Part shown: one piece after another, positions 17,672-27,322 of the stretch
Numbering within the stretch: position 1 is the first letter of the stretch
Layout: each line of letters opens with the position of its first letter
From: Hyunsoonleella jejuensis
GTDB taxonomy: Bacteria; Bacteroidota; Bacteroidia; Flavobacteriales; Flavobacteriaceae
Assembly: GCF_900111025.1 (NCBI RefSeq)
Contig: NZ_FOFN01000003.1
Location: 1-64,000 of the forward strand
Length of the DNA: 64,000 nucleotides
Direction of reading: 5' to 3'
Notes under the pieces: generated by a model
Told to the model about the DNA's origin: nothing
Database searches by the model: none
The model's input: only the letters and a program-made list of their open reading frames with translations
Translations under genes and position numbers: made by a program

Positions 17672-20600
17672 ATGAAGAAGAAGTTTCTAGTTTTATTGTT
17701 TTTCGTAACCGGTTTAACTTTTAGTCAACAAAAAAGTTTTTCAATAGATTGGAACGGCTCTACAAGATTAACCTTTGGGTTAGATTCTATGGAGTTACCA
17801 GCTTTTAATCAGGAAAATTATAGTTACGACTTTAATGCTGGTTTACAATTTATGTCACAGTGGGAAATCTCAAACACAATCAATGAAGGCTCTGCGACAA
17901 TAACTAATACGAGATATCAATCTATTTCAGAACAAGAGTTATTAGACATAGATAAATCGAAAATTACCAATAGTCTAAAGTTTAGCTTAAAGAATTCTAC
18001 ATCTAGAAACAAGCAATTCGCTTTTTTGGAAGTATCACCAATTGTTAGAGATGAGAATGGAGGGTACAAGAAGTTGGTTTCTTTTCAGATAAATTATAAT
18101 TATTCATCTTCAACATCAAACAGAAGCTTAAGTTCAAGGGGTTTTATTGGTTCTAAAGTAATTTCAAACTCAGTTTTGAGAACTGGGAATTGGCATAAAT
18201 TTTATATTGATACTACAGGAGTTTTTAGATTATCTAAGGGGTTTTTGCAGAGTTTAGGCGTAAATGTTAATGGTATAGACCCGCGAACTATAAAAATTTA
18301 CGGCAATGGTGGCAATATGATACCCTATAGCAACTCAGAGCCTCAACCCTTCGATATTACTGAAAATGCTATAAAAGTAGTGGGGGAACAAGATGGCGTT
18401 TTTGACAATGAAGATTATATTTTGTTCTATGGGCAAGGGCCAAAAGGGTATAATGAAGAAAGTAATACGAATATAAATTGTTATACAGATAAAACATATT
18501 ATTACGTTACAACAGGAGGCACCAATGGTAAGCGAATACAACCAATAATTCAGCCTACAGAACCAGTGGATTTATCTATTGATACTTATCAGGACTATCA
18601 ATTTCATGAGAGAGACATACACAACATTGGTACTGTTGGCAGGCGTTGGTTTGGAGAACGTTTTAATGTTGATAATGAACAAGAGTTTACGTTTAATTTT
18701 CCAGATATTATTTCTTCAGAACCTGCAAGGGTAAGCGTATATGTTGCAGGAGTTTCATCGGTAAATACCTCAATGGAAGTACGTGTAAATGATGTTTTAG
18801 AACAGAATTTAAATTTTGGCACTACCAGTAATACAGTAATTGGTTCAGCAGCATTTTATTCAGGAGCGGTGAACTTAACAAGCAGTGATATTACGGTGAA
18901 CCTAACTTATAACAATCAATCTAATCCAAGTTCTCAAGCTTATTTGGATTATATTTCTGTGGAAGCAACAAGATTACTAAAATTTAACAATAGGCAATTT
19001 CAATTTAAAAACAACAACGTAGCCAATAATTCAGGTGTCGCTCAATACAGTATTTCTAATGCATCTAAATTAGCAGAGGTTTGGGATATTACTAACATTT
19101 ACGATATAAAAAATGTTGAAAATAGCGATGCGGAAACTATATTTAGCTTTACTTCAGAAATGGGTGAAGAGCGAATTTATGTCGCCTTATCGCCATCTGA
19201 TTATTATCAACCAAAGCTCGATAGAGATACAACAGTAAGAAATCAAAATATAAAAGGCACGATTTTTAATGGCGATAATGGCAGTTTTCAAGATATTGAT
19301 TATTTAATTGTTGCTCCTAACAACATGATAAATCAAGCTGAAAGACTAGCTGAGATTAATAAAAATCAATATGGTCTCAACGTTAAAGTAGTTGGACTAA
19401 AAGAAATATACACAGAGTTTAGCACAGGAAATCAAGATATTGCTGCTATTCGCAATTTGGTAAAATATATTTATGATAATGCTAGTGCCCCAGATAAAAG
19501 AATTAAATATTTATGCTTATTTGGAGATGGTTCTTACGATTATAAAGATAGAATTCCCAATAATACCAATATAGTTCCTTCATGGCATTCTTACAGTAGT
19601 TTGAATCTCACCAATTCGTTTGTTTCAGATGATTTTTTCGGTATGATGGATGATAACGAAGGTACTATGTCTAATAGTGACCGACTAGATATAGCTGTTG
19701 GACGTATTCTGGCAGATACGCCACAAAGAGCAAGAGAATTGGTAGATAAAATTGAGACGTATTATGCTAAAGAATCCTTTGGGCGATGGCGAAATAACTA
19801 TGTGGTGGTATCTGACGATGTGGATAAAGATTGGGAAGGTATTATTCAAGAAACTACGGATAATGTCGGCAACCTAGTTACTGCAAATAAGCCATTTGTT
19901 AACGTAGTGAAAATACATGCAGATTCATTTAAACAAGAATCTTCTGCTGGAGGTGAAAGATATCCAGATGCGGTTGAGGAGTTTTCTAATGCTATAGATA
20001 GTGGAGCTTTAGTGGTAAACTATTTTGGGCATGGAGGTGAAGATGGGTTATCCGAAGAGCGCCTTTTAGATATTCCTTCGATAGAAAACTTTAAGAACTT
20101 TTGTAAGTTTAATTGCTTTGTAACAGTAACATGCGAATTTACGAAGTTCGATAATCCATTTAGAAAAACTGCAGGAGAATTTACCTATTGGAATAAACAG
20201 GCAGGTGCGATAAGTTTAATTACAACTACACGACAAGTTTTTGTTAATTTCGGTATAAACTTTAATAATACCTTGGGGCAATATTTATTTTCGTTTAGTG
20301 ATAATGATACATACCAAGATTACGAATACCCATCTGCAGCTGAAGCTTTAAGACTAACAAAAACAGACCAAAGCATTGGTTTTGCAGGACAAAGGCGTTT
20401 AGTGTTTTACATTGGCGACCCTGCTATGAAATTAGCTTTTGCAAAACCAAATATTCGTTTAACAGAAATAAACGATGTACCTATTGCTCAGTCTACCGAT
20501 ACTTTAAAAGCACTTAGTAAAATAAAGTTTGCTGGAGAAGTTACCGATGTAAATGGTAATCTATTGAACAATTACAATGGAATAGTATCTACTACGATCT

Positions 20601-21559
20601 ACGATAAGTTTATCGACAGAAAAACTTTGGCTAATGATGGTATCACAAACGGAGGGGAACTAGTAGTGATGGATTTTAAGACACTCGGGCCTATTGTATT
20701 TAGAGGGCAAGCTTCAGTTACAAATGGTCGATTTGAATTTGATTTTGTAGTACCCAAGGATATTGCCATACCTGTAGGTCTGGGAAGGGTAAGTTTTTAT
20801 GCAAAAAACGAACAATTGTCTGAAGATCAATCAGGTGGAGATGTTGCCAATATTAGAATTGGAGGCGTTAACGAAAATGCCGAAGTAGATAACATTGGTC
20901 CAGTTATTACACTTTACATGAACGATGAAAACTTTGTTTCTGGGGGCATAACAAACGAATCGCCTACACTTCTTGCGAAGTTAGAAGATGCAAATGGCAT
21001 AAATACCGCAAGTGGTATCGGTCATGATATATCAGCGATAATTGATGGTGATGAGACAAATCCTTTTATTTTAAACGATTATTACGAAACAGAAGTAGAT
21101 GATTACCAAAAAGGAACCGTAAGTTTTCCGTTTAGAAATTTAGAACCCGGGTTGCACACGCTAACATTAAAAGCTTGGGATGTTTACAATAACTCGTCAA
21201 CAGCTGAGATTCAATTTATAGTGTTTGATGAAAATCAGGAATTGGTCATCAATAATGTATTGAATTATCCAAATCCGTTTGTTAACTATACAGAATTTTG
21301 GTTTAATCACAATAGTTCGGAACCTTTAGACGTTTCTATACAAATATTCACGGTTTCTGGAAAATTGGTGAGAACGTTAAACGGACAAACATCTGGAGGT
21401 ATAAAAGCAACAAGTTCTCTATCTAAAGACATTGTTTGGGACGGAAGAGACGATTTTGGTGATAAAATTGGAAAAGGTGTTTATGTTTACAAGCTAACCG
21501 TAAAATCTAATCTTCTCAATAAGAAAGTGGAGAAGATAGAGAAACTTGTGATACTGTAA
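17672..21559 (+). CDS. porU: Type IX secretion system sortase PorU
   Basis: A 1295-residue gingipain-like (C25 family) protease. In the type IX system PorU removes C-terminal sorting domains and transfers cargo to its surface anchor. MKKKFLVLLFFVTGLTFSQ is the signal peptide. The middle holds the C25 catalytic domain: YLCLFGDGSYDYKDR (~617-631), His in YFGHGGEDGL (about residue 787) and Cys in VTVTCEFTKFDNP (about 821), the expected dyad. The C-terminus has Ig/FlgD-like parts with YPNPFVNYTEFWF and GKGVYVYKLTVKS. It lies immediately before porV (34-nt gap) and is divergent from gldJ; porU-porV is a standard pair. Confidence 0.96.
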   Translation: MKKKFLVLLFFVTGLTFSQQKSFSIDWNGSTRLTFGLDSMELPAFNQENYSYDFNAGLQFMSQWEISNTINEGSATITNTRYQSISEQELLDIDKSKITNSLKFSLKNSTSRNKQFAFLEVSPIVRDENGGYKKLVSFQINYNYSSSTSNRSLSSRGFIGSKVISNSVLRTGNWHKFYIDTTGVFRLSKGFLQSLGVNVNGIDPRTIKIYGNGGNMIPYSNSEPQPFDITENAIKVVGEQDGVFDNEDYILFYGQGPKGYNEESNTNINCYTDKTYYYVTTGGTNGKRIQPIIQPTEPVDLSIDTYQDYQFHERDIHNIGTVGRRWFGERFNVDNEQEFTFNFPDIISSEPARVSVYVAGVSSVNTSMEVRVNDVLEQNLNFGTTSNTVIGSAAFYSGAVNLTSSDITVNLTYNNQSNPSSQAYLDYISVEATRLLKFNNRQFQFKNNNVANNSGVAQYSISNASKLAEVWDITNIYDIKNVENSDAETIFSFTSEMGEERIYVALSPSDYYQPKLDRDTTVRNQNIKGTIFNGDNGSFQDIDYLIVAPNNMINQAERLAEINKNQYGLNVKVVGLKEIYTEFSTGNQDIAAIRNLVKYIYDNASAPDKRIKYLCLFGDGSYDYKDRIPNNTNIVPSWHSYSSLNLTNSFVSDDFFGMMDDNEGTMSNSDRLDIAVGRILADTPQRARELVDKIETYYAKESFGRWRNNYVVVSDDVDKDWEGIIQETTDNVGNLVTANKPFVNVVKIHADSFKQESSAGGERYPDAVEEFSNAIDSGALVVNYFGHGGEDGLSEERLLDIPSIENFKNFCKFNCFVTVTCEFTKFDNPFRKTAGEFTYWNKQAGAISLITTTRQVFVNFGINFNNTLGQYLFSFSDNDTYQDYEYPSAAEALRLTKTDQSIGFAGQRRLVFYIGDPAMKLAFAKPNIRLTEINDVPIAQSTDTLKALSKIKFAGEVTDVNGNLLNNYNGIVSTTIYDKFIDRKTLANDGITNGGELVVMDFKTLGPIVFRGQASVTNGRFEFDFVVPKDIAIPVGLGRVSFYAKNEQLSEDQSGGDVANIRIGGVNENAEVDNIGPVITLYMNDENFVSGGITNESPTLLAKLEDANGINTASGIGHDISAIIDGDETNPFILNDYYETEVDDYQKGTVSFPFRNLEPGLHTLTLKAWDVYNNSSTAEIQFIVFDENQELVINNVLNYPNPFVNYTEFWFNHNSSEPLDVSIQIFTVSGKLVRTLNGQTSGGIKATSSLSKDIVWDGRDDFGDKIGKGVYVYKLTVKSNLLNKKVEKIEKLVIL

Positions 21560-21593
21560 TAAAAAATTATATTTGCAACTATAAAACTCAACT

Positions 21594-22835
21594 ATGAAGA
21601 ATACACTAATAGCGTTATCTGCATTAGTATTTACGCTAAACTTAACCGCGCAAACCGTAATTATTCCTAATGAAAATGATTCTCGTGTTATTACTACAGG
21701 AGTGCCTTTCATATTAATTGCACCAGATGCACGGGCTGCTGCAATGGGGGATATGGGTGTTGCAACCTCAGTCGATGCATTTTCACAACAGTGGAACTCT
21801 TCGAAATATGTATTTTCTGAAGCTAAATCAGGTGTTGGTATTAGCTACACACCATACTTAAGTAAACTTGTAAACGATATATTTTTAGGTAACGTCACCT
21901 ATTTTAATAGAATTGATGAACGTAGCTCTTTCGCAGCAAGTTTTAAATACTTTTCTTTAGGGGATATCGAGTTTCGAGCTGATGAGTTTTCTGAAGCCTT
22001 AATACAGCGACCAAACGAACTTACTATTGATGCGTCTTACGCCTTAAGGCTTTCAGATCAATTCGCAATGTCTGTAGCCATGCGCTACTTACGATCTGAT
22101 TTACGATTGAATGTTGGTAATAACGATGCGTCTTCAGCAAATACATTTGGAGTAGATATTTCGGGATATTATCAAAGTGAGGAGACTGCCTATAACGATT
22201 TTAATGGACGTTGGAGGGGTGGTTTCGCCATACAAAACATCGGTCCTAAGTTTAAATATGATGATGGTGGTGTAGAAAATTTTCAACCTACATTATTAAG
22301 ACTGGGAGGTGGATTTGATTTTATATTTGATGATTACAACAAAGTATCTGTAACGGCCGAAGTAGCAAAACTTTTGGTGCCAACCCCACCAATTTTGGGC
22401 GATGAATATGGGTTTACAGATAATAACGGCAACGGAACATACGAGGAAGATATTGATGATTTAGATGCAAACCCAACACGTGAAAATGTAATTTTTCAAG
22501 GACAATCAGATGATGTAGGTTTCTTATCGGGGATGTTCCAATCCTTTGGTGATGCTCCTGGCGGTTTCAGTGAAGAATTAAAAGAATTTACGTGGTCGCT
22601 TGGTGCAGAATATTTATACCAAGACTCATTCGCTTTTAGAGCAGGATATTTTAATGAAGCCGAGGAAAAGGGGGCAAGAAAGTTTTTAGCTCTTGGTGCT
22701 GGCTTCAAATACAATGTTATAAATATAGATTTATCTTATTTGTTCTCAGCGTCGAGGGTACAAAGTCCTCTTGAAAACACGTTAAGGTTCTCGCTTACTT
22801 TCAATATTGGAGCTGGCGAGTATTTTGAATATTAG
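21594..22835 (+). CDS. porV: Type IX secretion outer-membrane protein PorV (LptO)
   Basis: A 413-residue outer-membrane beta-barrel of the FadL-like PorV family, a shuttle that takes cargo from the translocon to the PorU attachment complex. MKNTLIALSALVFTLNLTAQ is the signal peptide. The conserved entry GVPFILIAPDARAAAMGDMG (43-62) follows, then SQQWNSSKYVFSEAKSGVG and many amphipathic strands, ending in LRFSLTFNIGAGEYFEY. It is cotranscribed with porU and followed by a good terminator. Confidence 0.95.
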   Translation: MKNTLIALSALVFTLNLTAQTVIIPNENDSRVITTGVPFILIAPDARAAAMGDMGVATSVDAFSQQWNSSKYVFSEAKSGVGISYTPYLSKLVNDIFLGNVTYFNRIDERSSFAASFKYFSLGDIEFRADEFSEALIQRPNELTIDASYALRLSDQFAMSVAMRYLRSDLRLNVGNNDASSANTFGVDISGYYQSEETAYNDFNGRWRGGFAIQNIGPKFKYDDGGVENFQPTLLRLGGGFDFIFDDYNKVSVTAEVAKLLVPTPPILGDEYGFTDNNGNGTYEEDIDDLDANPTRENVIFQGQSDDVGFLSGMFQSFGDAPGGFSEELKEFTWSLGAEYLYQDSFAFRAGYFNEAEEKGARKFLALGAGFKYNVINIDLSYLFSASRVQSPLENTLRFSLTFNIGAGEYFEY

Positions 22836-22860
22836 AAAACGTCTATTTTTAATTAAACAA

Positions 22861-22896
22861 AAAAACTATTGTTCTTTGGGCAATAGTTTTTTTTGT
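22861..22896 (+). terminator. Terminator after porV
   Basis: An 11-bp perfect stem (AAAAACTATTG 22861-22871 with CAATAGTTTTT 22881-22891), a 9-nt loop and a T run. Confidence 0.85.
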
Positions 22897-22937
22897 TTAA
22901 AAAGGAATTGTATTTTTAAGTACAGCTTAGTTTACTT

Positions 22938-23420
22938 ATGAAAAAAATAAAAATTGAAACAGCATTATTTGTTTTTGAAAATGAAAATCAGTTACCACCG
23001 CAAGTAAGTAAATTGATAAATTCAGCAAAAAAAGCACGTTTAGATGCACACGCACCATACTCAAATTTTGCAGTAGGCGCAGCGATATTGTTGGATAATG
23101 ATGAGGTAATCACTGGTAATAATCAAGAAAATGCATCATATCCATCAGGTTTGTGTGCAGAACGAACGGCGATTTATTATGCAGGAGCAAAATACCCAAA
23201 AGCTAATTTTTTAAAAATAGCAATCGTTGCCGGCTCATTAAAAGGTAAAACGTCTCAACCTATTCCTCCTTGTGGAGCTTGTAGGCAGGCTATTGCAGAA
23301 TATGAGGTTAGGCAAAAATCACCTATCGAAATTTATTTTATGGGTACTTCAGGGAAGGTCATGAAATCCAATTCTTTAGAAAATTTGTTGCCTCTAATTT
23401 TTGATAAATCTCAATTATAG
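22938..23420 (+). CDS. cdd: Cytidine deaminase
   Basis: A 160-residue zinc deaminase converting cytidine and deoxycytidine to uridine forms in pyrimidine salvage. The substrate-binding block HAPYSNFAVGAA is at 38-49. The zinc/catalytic site CAERTAIY has Cys73 as ligand and Glu75 as proton shuttle, and PPCGACRQ supplies Cys112 and Cys115. The three-Cys zinc site marks the small tetrameric Cdd type. It has a terminator upstream and the pdhA promoter downstream, so it is probably its own unit. Confidence 0.95.
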   Translation: MKKIKIETALFVFENENQLPPQVSKLINSAKKARLDAHAPYSNFAVGAAILLDNDEVITGNNQENASYPSGLCAERTAIYYAGAKYPKANFLKIAIVAGSLKGKTSQPIPPCGACRQAIAEYEVRQKSPIEIYFMGTSGKVMKSNSLENLLPLIFDKSQL

Positions 23421-23556
23421 GGCATTTATTATTTTAAAATTTTAGTTGATTTTTATTGAATTAAAAGATTCGTCTAAAAAAAGATATAATTTCTAGTTTT
23501 TTCACATTTTTTCCACTTTCAGTCATAAAGGGTTTTTCCAATACCTAGTAAAGTAT

Positions 23557-23564
23557 TACTTTTG
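23557..23564 (+). promoter_or_regulatory. -7 box before pdhA
   Basis: TACTTTTG fits TAnnTTTG, 30 nt before the ATG at 23595. The in-frame TTG at 23562 lies inside this box, which argues that translation starts at 23595. Confidence 0.6.
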
Positions 23565-23594
23565 TGTTTCGCAAATAACCATAAAAATTCGTTG

Positions 23595-24593
23595 ATGCAA
23601 AAAATCACAAAAGAGGTTTACCTCAAATGGTACGAAGACATGTTATTCTGGAGGAAGTTTGAAGACAAACTTGCCGCAGTATACATACAACAAAAGGTAA
23701 GAGGATTTCTTCATTTATATAATGGTCAAGAGGCTGTGTTAGCAGGTGCTTTACACGCTATGGATTTGACTAAAGATAAAATGATTACTGCCTACCGTAA
23801 TCACGTTCAGCCAATAGGCATGGGGGAAGATCCTAGGCGAGTTATGGCAGAATTGTACGGCAAAGCAACAGGAACTTCAAAAGGTATGGGAGGCTCTATG
23901 CATATTTTTTCCAAAGAATACCGTTTTTATGGTGGGCATGGTATTGTTGGTGGCCAAATTCCATTAGGAGCAGGAATTGCTTTTGGCGATAAATACCATG
24001 GTAGTGATGCGGTTACTTTATGCTGTTTTGGAGATGGAGCAGCAAGACAAGGGTCTTTGCATGAAACGTTTAATCTTGCAATGCTTTGGAATTTACCGGT
24101 AGTATTTGTTTGTGAAAACAATGGTTATGCTATGGGAACTTCAGTAGAACGTACAGCAAATCATGATGATATCTGGAAGCTAGGTTTAGGATACGAAATG
24201 CCTTCCTCACCGGTTGACGGAATGAATCCTGTGAAAGTAGCAGAAGCTTTTGATGAAGCTATACAGCGGGCAAGAAAAGGTGGCGGACCAACATTTTTAG
24301 AATTAAAAACATACCGTTATAGAGGACACTCCATGTCTGATGCGCAGCATTACAGGACAAAGGATGAAGTAGAGGAATATAAAAAAATTGACCCAATAAC
24401 ACAGGTTAAAGATGTTATCCTTGAAAAGAAATACGCTACTGAAGACGAGATAAAAGAAATTGATAAGCGTGTAAAGGCTAAAGTTGCCGAATGTGAGAAG
24501 TTCGCAGAGGAATCTCCATTCCCAGAAGTGCAGCAATTATACGATATGGTTTACGAGCAGGAAGATTATCCATTTATACCACACAAATTATAA
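23595..24593 (+). CDS. pdhA: Pyruvate dehydrogenase E1 component, alpha subunit
   Basis: A 332-residue thiamine-diphosphate enzyme subunit that decarboxylates pyruvate and hands the acetyl group to the lipoyl arm of E2. Motifs include YRNHVQPIGMG, GMGGSMHIFS, the Mg/ThDP motif GDGAARQGSLHETFNLA with CENNGYAMG, and YRYRGHSMSDAQHYR, which holds the conserved phosphorylation-loop region. The ATG at 23595 is preferred over the TTG at 23562, which lies in the promoter. The E2 gene begins 3 nt downstream. The E1 beta gene is not in the window and must be elsewhere. Confidence 0.94.
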   Translation: MQKITKEVYLKWYEDMLFWRKFEDKLAAVYIQQKVRGFLHLYNGQEAVLAGALHAMDLTKDKMITAYRNHVQPIGMGEDPRRVMAELYGKATGTSKGMGGSMHIFSKEYRFYGGHGIVGGQIPLGAGIAFGDKYHGSDAVTLCCFGDGAARQGSLHETFNLAMLWNLPVVFVCENNGYAMGTSVERTANHDDIWKLGLGYEMPSSPVDGMNPVKVAEAFDEAIQRARKGGGPTFLELKTYRYRGHSMSDAQHYRTKDEVEEYKKIDPITQVKDVILEKKYATEDEIKEIDKRVKAKVAECEKFAEESPFPEVQQLYDMVYEQEDYPFIPHKL

Positions 24594-24596
24594 GAT

Positions 24597-26240
24597 ATGG
24601 CAATAGTTGTAAATATGCCGCGTTTGAGCGACACCATGGAAGAAGGAACGGTCGCAACTTGGTTAAAAAAAGTAGGAGATAAGATTGAAGAAGGTGATAT
24701 TTTAGCTGAAATTGAAACAGATAAGGCTACTATGGAGTTTGAGTCTTTCAATGAAGGCACTTTATTACATATAGGCGTTCAGGAAGGTGAAACCACAAAA
24801 GTGGATGAACTTTTGGCCATTATCGGTGAAGAAGGTGAAGATATATCTGACATTTTAAATGGAGGAGGAACTGATTCGACTGATAAGACCGAAGAAGCTC
24901 AGACTGAAGATCCTCCAAGTGCCGCTGCTGAAGAATCTCAAGAAAGTGGAGCTACTACTGCAGCTACTTCTCAAGAATTGCCAGAAGGTGTTATAGTTGT
25001 TACTATGCCACGTTTAAGTGATACCATGGAAGAAGGAACGGTAGCTACTTGGTTAAAGAATGTTGGAGATACTGTTGAAGAAGGCGATATTTTGGCCGAA
25101 ATAGAAACCGATAAAGCCACTATGGAATTTGAATCATTCCAATCAGGAACTTTATTAGAAATAGGATTGAAAGAAGGAGAATCTGCAAAAGTAGATTCAC
25201 TTTTAGCTATTATTGGTCCTGCAGGCACGGATGTTTCTGGAGTTGCTGCGAATTTCTCAGCATCATCAGCACCCGCTAATAAGGAAGAAGCGCCTAAAGC
25301 TGAAGTTAAACCAGAAGCTGCAAAAGCTGCACCAGCCAAAACAGAAACAAAAGCCAAAGCACCCGCGCCAACTCCTGTTACGGAAGATGGCCGTGTTTTT
25401 GTATCACCATTGGCTAAGAAATTAGCTGAAGAAAAGGGAATCAACTTAACCAAAGTTCAAGGTTCTGGTGAAAACGGACGTATTATTAAGAGAGATATAG
25501 AGAATTACGAACCTGCAGCAGGGGCAGCAGCAGTTGGTAAATTTGTACCATCTGGTCAAGAAGATTTTGATGAGATACCAAATTCTCAAATGCGTAAAGC
25601 TATTGCGAAGTCTTTAACTAAATCTAAATTCTCTGCGCCACATTATTACTTGGCGGTTGAGTTTGATATGGATAATGCCATTGCTTTTAGAACACAGTTC
25701 AACTCTATTCCTGACACGAAAATATCATTTAACGATATGGTTGTTAAGGCGTGCGCCTTAGCATTAAAACAACATCCGCAAGTAAATTCGCAGTGGTTTG
25801 ATGATAAAATGCGCTTAAACAATCATGTACATATTGGTGTTGCGGTTGCAGTGCCTGATGGATTGGTTGTACCTGTAGTGCGTTTTGCAAACGAGCAAAG
25901 CTTACCACAAATAGGAGCTGAGGTAAAAGAACTTGCTGGAAAAGCGAGAAATAAAAAATTAACTCCAGATGAAATGTCTGGTAGCACATTTACAGTATCT
26001 AATTTAGGTATGTTTGGTATAGACTATTTCACGTCGATTATTAATCAGCCTAATTCAGCAATTTTATCAGTTGGAGCCATTGTTCAAAAACCAGTAGTTA
26101 AAAATGGAGAAATTGTAGTTGGAAATACTATGAAGTTAACATTGGCCTGTGACCATAGAACGGTTGATGGTGCAACAGGTGCTCAATTCCTTCAAACCTT
26201 GAAGGGTTATATTGAAAATCCTGTAACTATGTTGGTGTAA
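24597..26240 (+). CDS. pdhC: Pyruvate dehydrogenase E2, dihydrolipoamide acetyltransferase
   Basis: A 547-residue core subunit of the pyruvate dehydrogenase complex that moves acetyl groups from lipoate to CoA. It has two nearly identical N-terminal lipoyl domains, with the lipoylation motif ETDKATMEFES at 40-50 (Lys43) and again at 170-180 (Lys173), joined by Ser/Glu/Ala-rich linkers. A third Ala/Pro/Lys-rich linker follows, then a peripheral-subunit-binding domain (VFVSPLAKKLAEEKGI, GSGENGRIIKRDIE) and the acyltransferase domain ending in DHRTVDG, with His520 and Asp524 catalytic. It follows pdhA with a 3-nt gap and ends in a terminator. Confidence 0.95.
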   Translation: MAIVVNMPRLSDTMEEGTVATWLKKVGDKIEEGDILAEIETDKATMEFESFNEGTLLHIGVQEGETTKVDELLAIIGEEGEDISDILNGGGTDSTDKTEEAQTEDPPSAAAEESQESGATTAATSQELPEGVIVVTMPRLSDTMEEGTVATWLKNVGDTVEEGDILAEIETDKATMEFESFQSGTLLEIGLKEGESAKVDSLLAIIGPAGTDVSGVAANFSASSAPANKEEAPKAEVKPEAAKAAPAKTETKAKAPAPTPVTEDGRVFVSPLAKKLAEEKGINLTKVQGSGENGRIIKRDIENYEPAAGAAAVGKFVPSGQEDFDEIPNSQMRKAIAKSLTKSKFSAPHYYLAVEFDMDNAIAFRTQFNSIPDTKISFNDMVVKACALALKQHPQVNSQWFDDKMRLNNHVHIGVAVAVPDGLVVPVVRFANEQSLPQIGAEVKELAGKARNKKLTPDEMSGSTFTVSNLGMFGIDYFTSIINQPNSAILSVGAIVQKPVVKNGEIVVGNTMKLTLACDHRTVDGATGAQFLQTLKGYIENPVTMLV

Positions 26241-26285
26241 TCAATATTACCCTGTTTACAGTAAAAAGGGTAAAAGCAAATATTT

Positions 26286-26320
26286 AAAACCTGTTTCAAT
26301 AAGATTGAAGCAGGTTTTTT
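26286..26320 (+). terminator. Terminator after the PDH E2 gene
   Basis: A long stem (AAAACCTGTTTCAAT 26286-26300 with ATTGAAGCAGGTTTT 26304-26318, one G-U pair) with a 3-nt loop and a T run. Confidence 0.85.
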
Positions 26321-26335
26321 ATCTTTAACATAAAA

Positions 26336-27322
26336 ATGAAAAGTATAAAAAAATATATCTCACTTTTGTTTTTAATACTAATAGCGTCTTGTGCTATTAG
26401 AATGCAAGGAAGAGATGGGCAAGATGGTAAAGATGGAGTAAGTGTTAATACTAACGCTAATTTAGAATCTGTAAGGCAGAGTATGGCATATTTGGCTTCA
26501 GATGAACTAAAGGGTAGGCAAACAGGAACGGCAGGCATAGAAAAGGCAGCAGTATTTATTGAAACCTTTTTTAAAGACAATAAAATTCAACCGTATTTTA
26601 AAACCTATCGCGATAGCTTTAATGTTAAAGATATTATTGGATACAATATTGTTGGGTATTTAGAAGGAAACGACCCATATCTAAAAAAAGAATTTATAAT
26701 TCTTGGTGCGCATTACGATCATATAGGTAAAGGAAAAGAGGTAAATGGTGACACCATTGCAAACGGCGCAAACGATGATGCCTCAGGGACTGTGGCTGTT
26801 TTAGAATGGGCTAAATATTTCGCAAAAACTAAAAATAGTAAGCGGAGTATATTATTCACACTATATGCAGCGGAAGAAATGGGTTTAAAAGGATCTTATC
26901 ATTTAGCTGAACGCCTTAAGGCCACTGATATCGATTTGTATACAATGATAAATTTTGAAATGATTGGTGTACCTAGGGCTGAAAATGAAATTATGGCTTA
27001 CGTTTCTGGTTATGGAAAATCTAATATTGCAGATCAGTTGAATAGATATGCTGGTTCAGAAATTATAGGTTTTTTACCTAAAGCAAAGCAGTTTCAATTA
27101 TTCATGCGTTCTGATAATTACCCATTTTATAAAGCGTTTAATGTTCCGGCACATGCTATTTCAACCTTTGACTTTACAAATTTTGAATACTATCATCATG
27201 TAGATGACGAAACGGATAAAATGGATTTTGAACATATGACAAATTTTATAAATAAGATGATTCCTGCAATAGAGGGTATGGTAAATGTAGCATCAAAAGA
27301 AATTAAAATGAATTATGAGTAA
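26336..27322 (+). CDS. M28-family zinc aminopeptidase, lipoprotein
   Basis: A 328-residue envelope peptidase. The N-terminus is a lipoprotein signal with Cys19 (LFLILIASC), followed by a short collagen-like run of G-X-Y triplets (GRDGQDGKDG, ~26-35). The M28 di-zinc site is present: the GAHYDHIG His/Asp block, GANDDASGT (bridging Asp), AAEEMGLKG (catalytic Glu and ligand Glu), NFEMIG (Glu where many members have Asp) and the final YYHHVDDE His. It likely trims peptides in the periplasm or at the surface. The SDR gene overlaps its end by 8 nt, so the two are translationally coupled. Confidence 0.9.
   Translation: MKSIKKYISLLFLILIASCAIRMQGRDGQDGKDGVSVNTNANLESVRQSMAYLASDELKGRQTGTAGIEKAAVFIETFFKDNKIQPYFKTYRDSFNVKDIIGYNIVGYLEGNDPYLKKEFIILGAHYDHIGKGKEVNGDTIANGANDDASGTVAVLEWAKYFAKTKNSKRSILFTLYAAEEMGLKGSYHLAERLKATDIDLYTMINFEMIGVPRAENEIMAYVSGYGKSNIADQLNRYAGSEIIGFLPKAKQFQLFMRSDNYPFYKAFNVPAHAISTFDFTNFEYYHHVDDETDKMDFEHMTNFINKMIPAIEGMVNVASKEIKMNYE

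Noticed and set aside
23562-23594. Longer N-terminus of PdhA from TTG 23562
   Set aside because: The TTG lies inside the TACTTTTG promoter box, and the extra residues (CFANNHKNSL) do not look like E1 alpha sequence.
24971-25453. 160-residue open frame on the minus strand across the PDH E2 linker
   Set aside because: It is the complement of an Ala/Glu-rich, strongly biased coding region. The sense strand encodes two lipoyl domains and has no gap for another gene.
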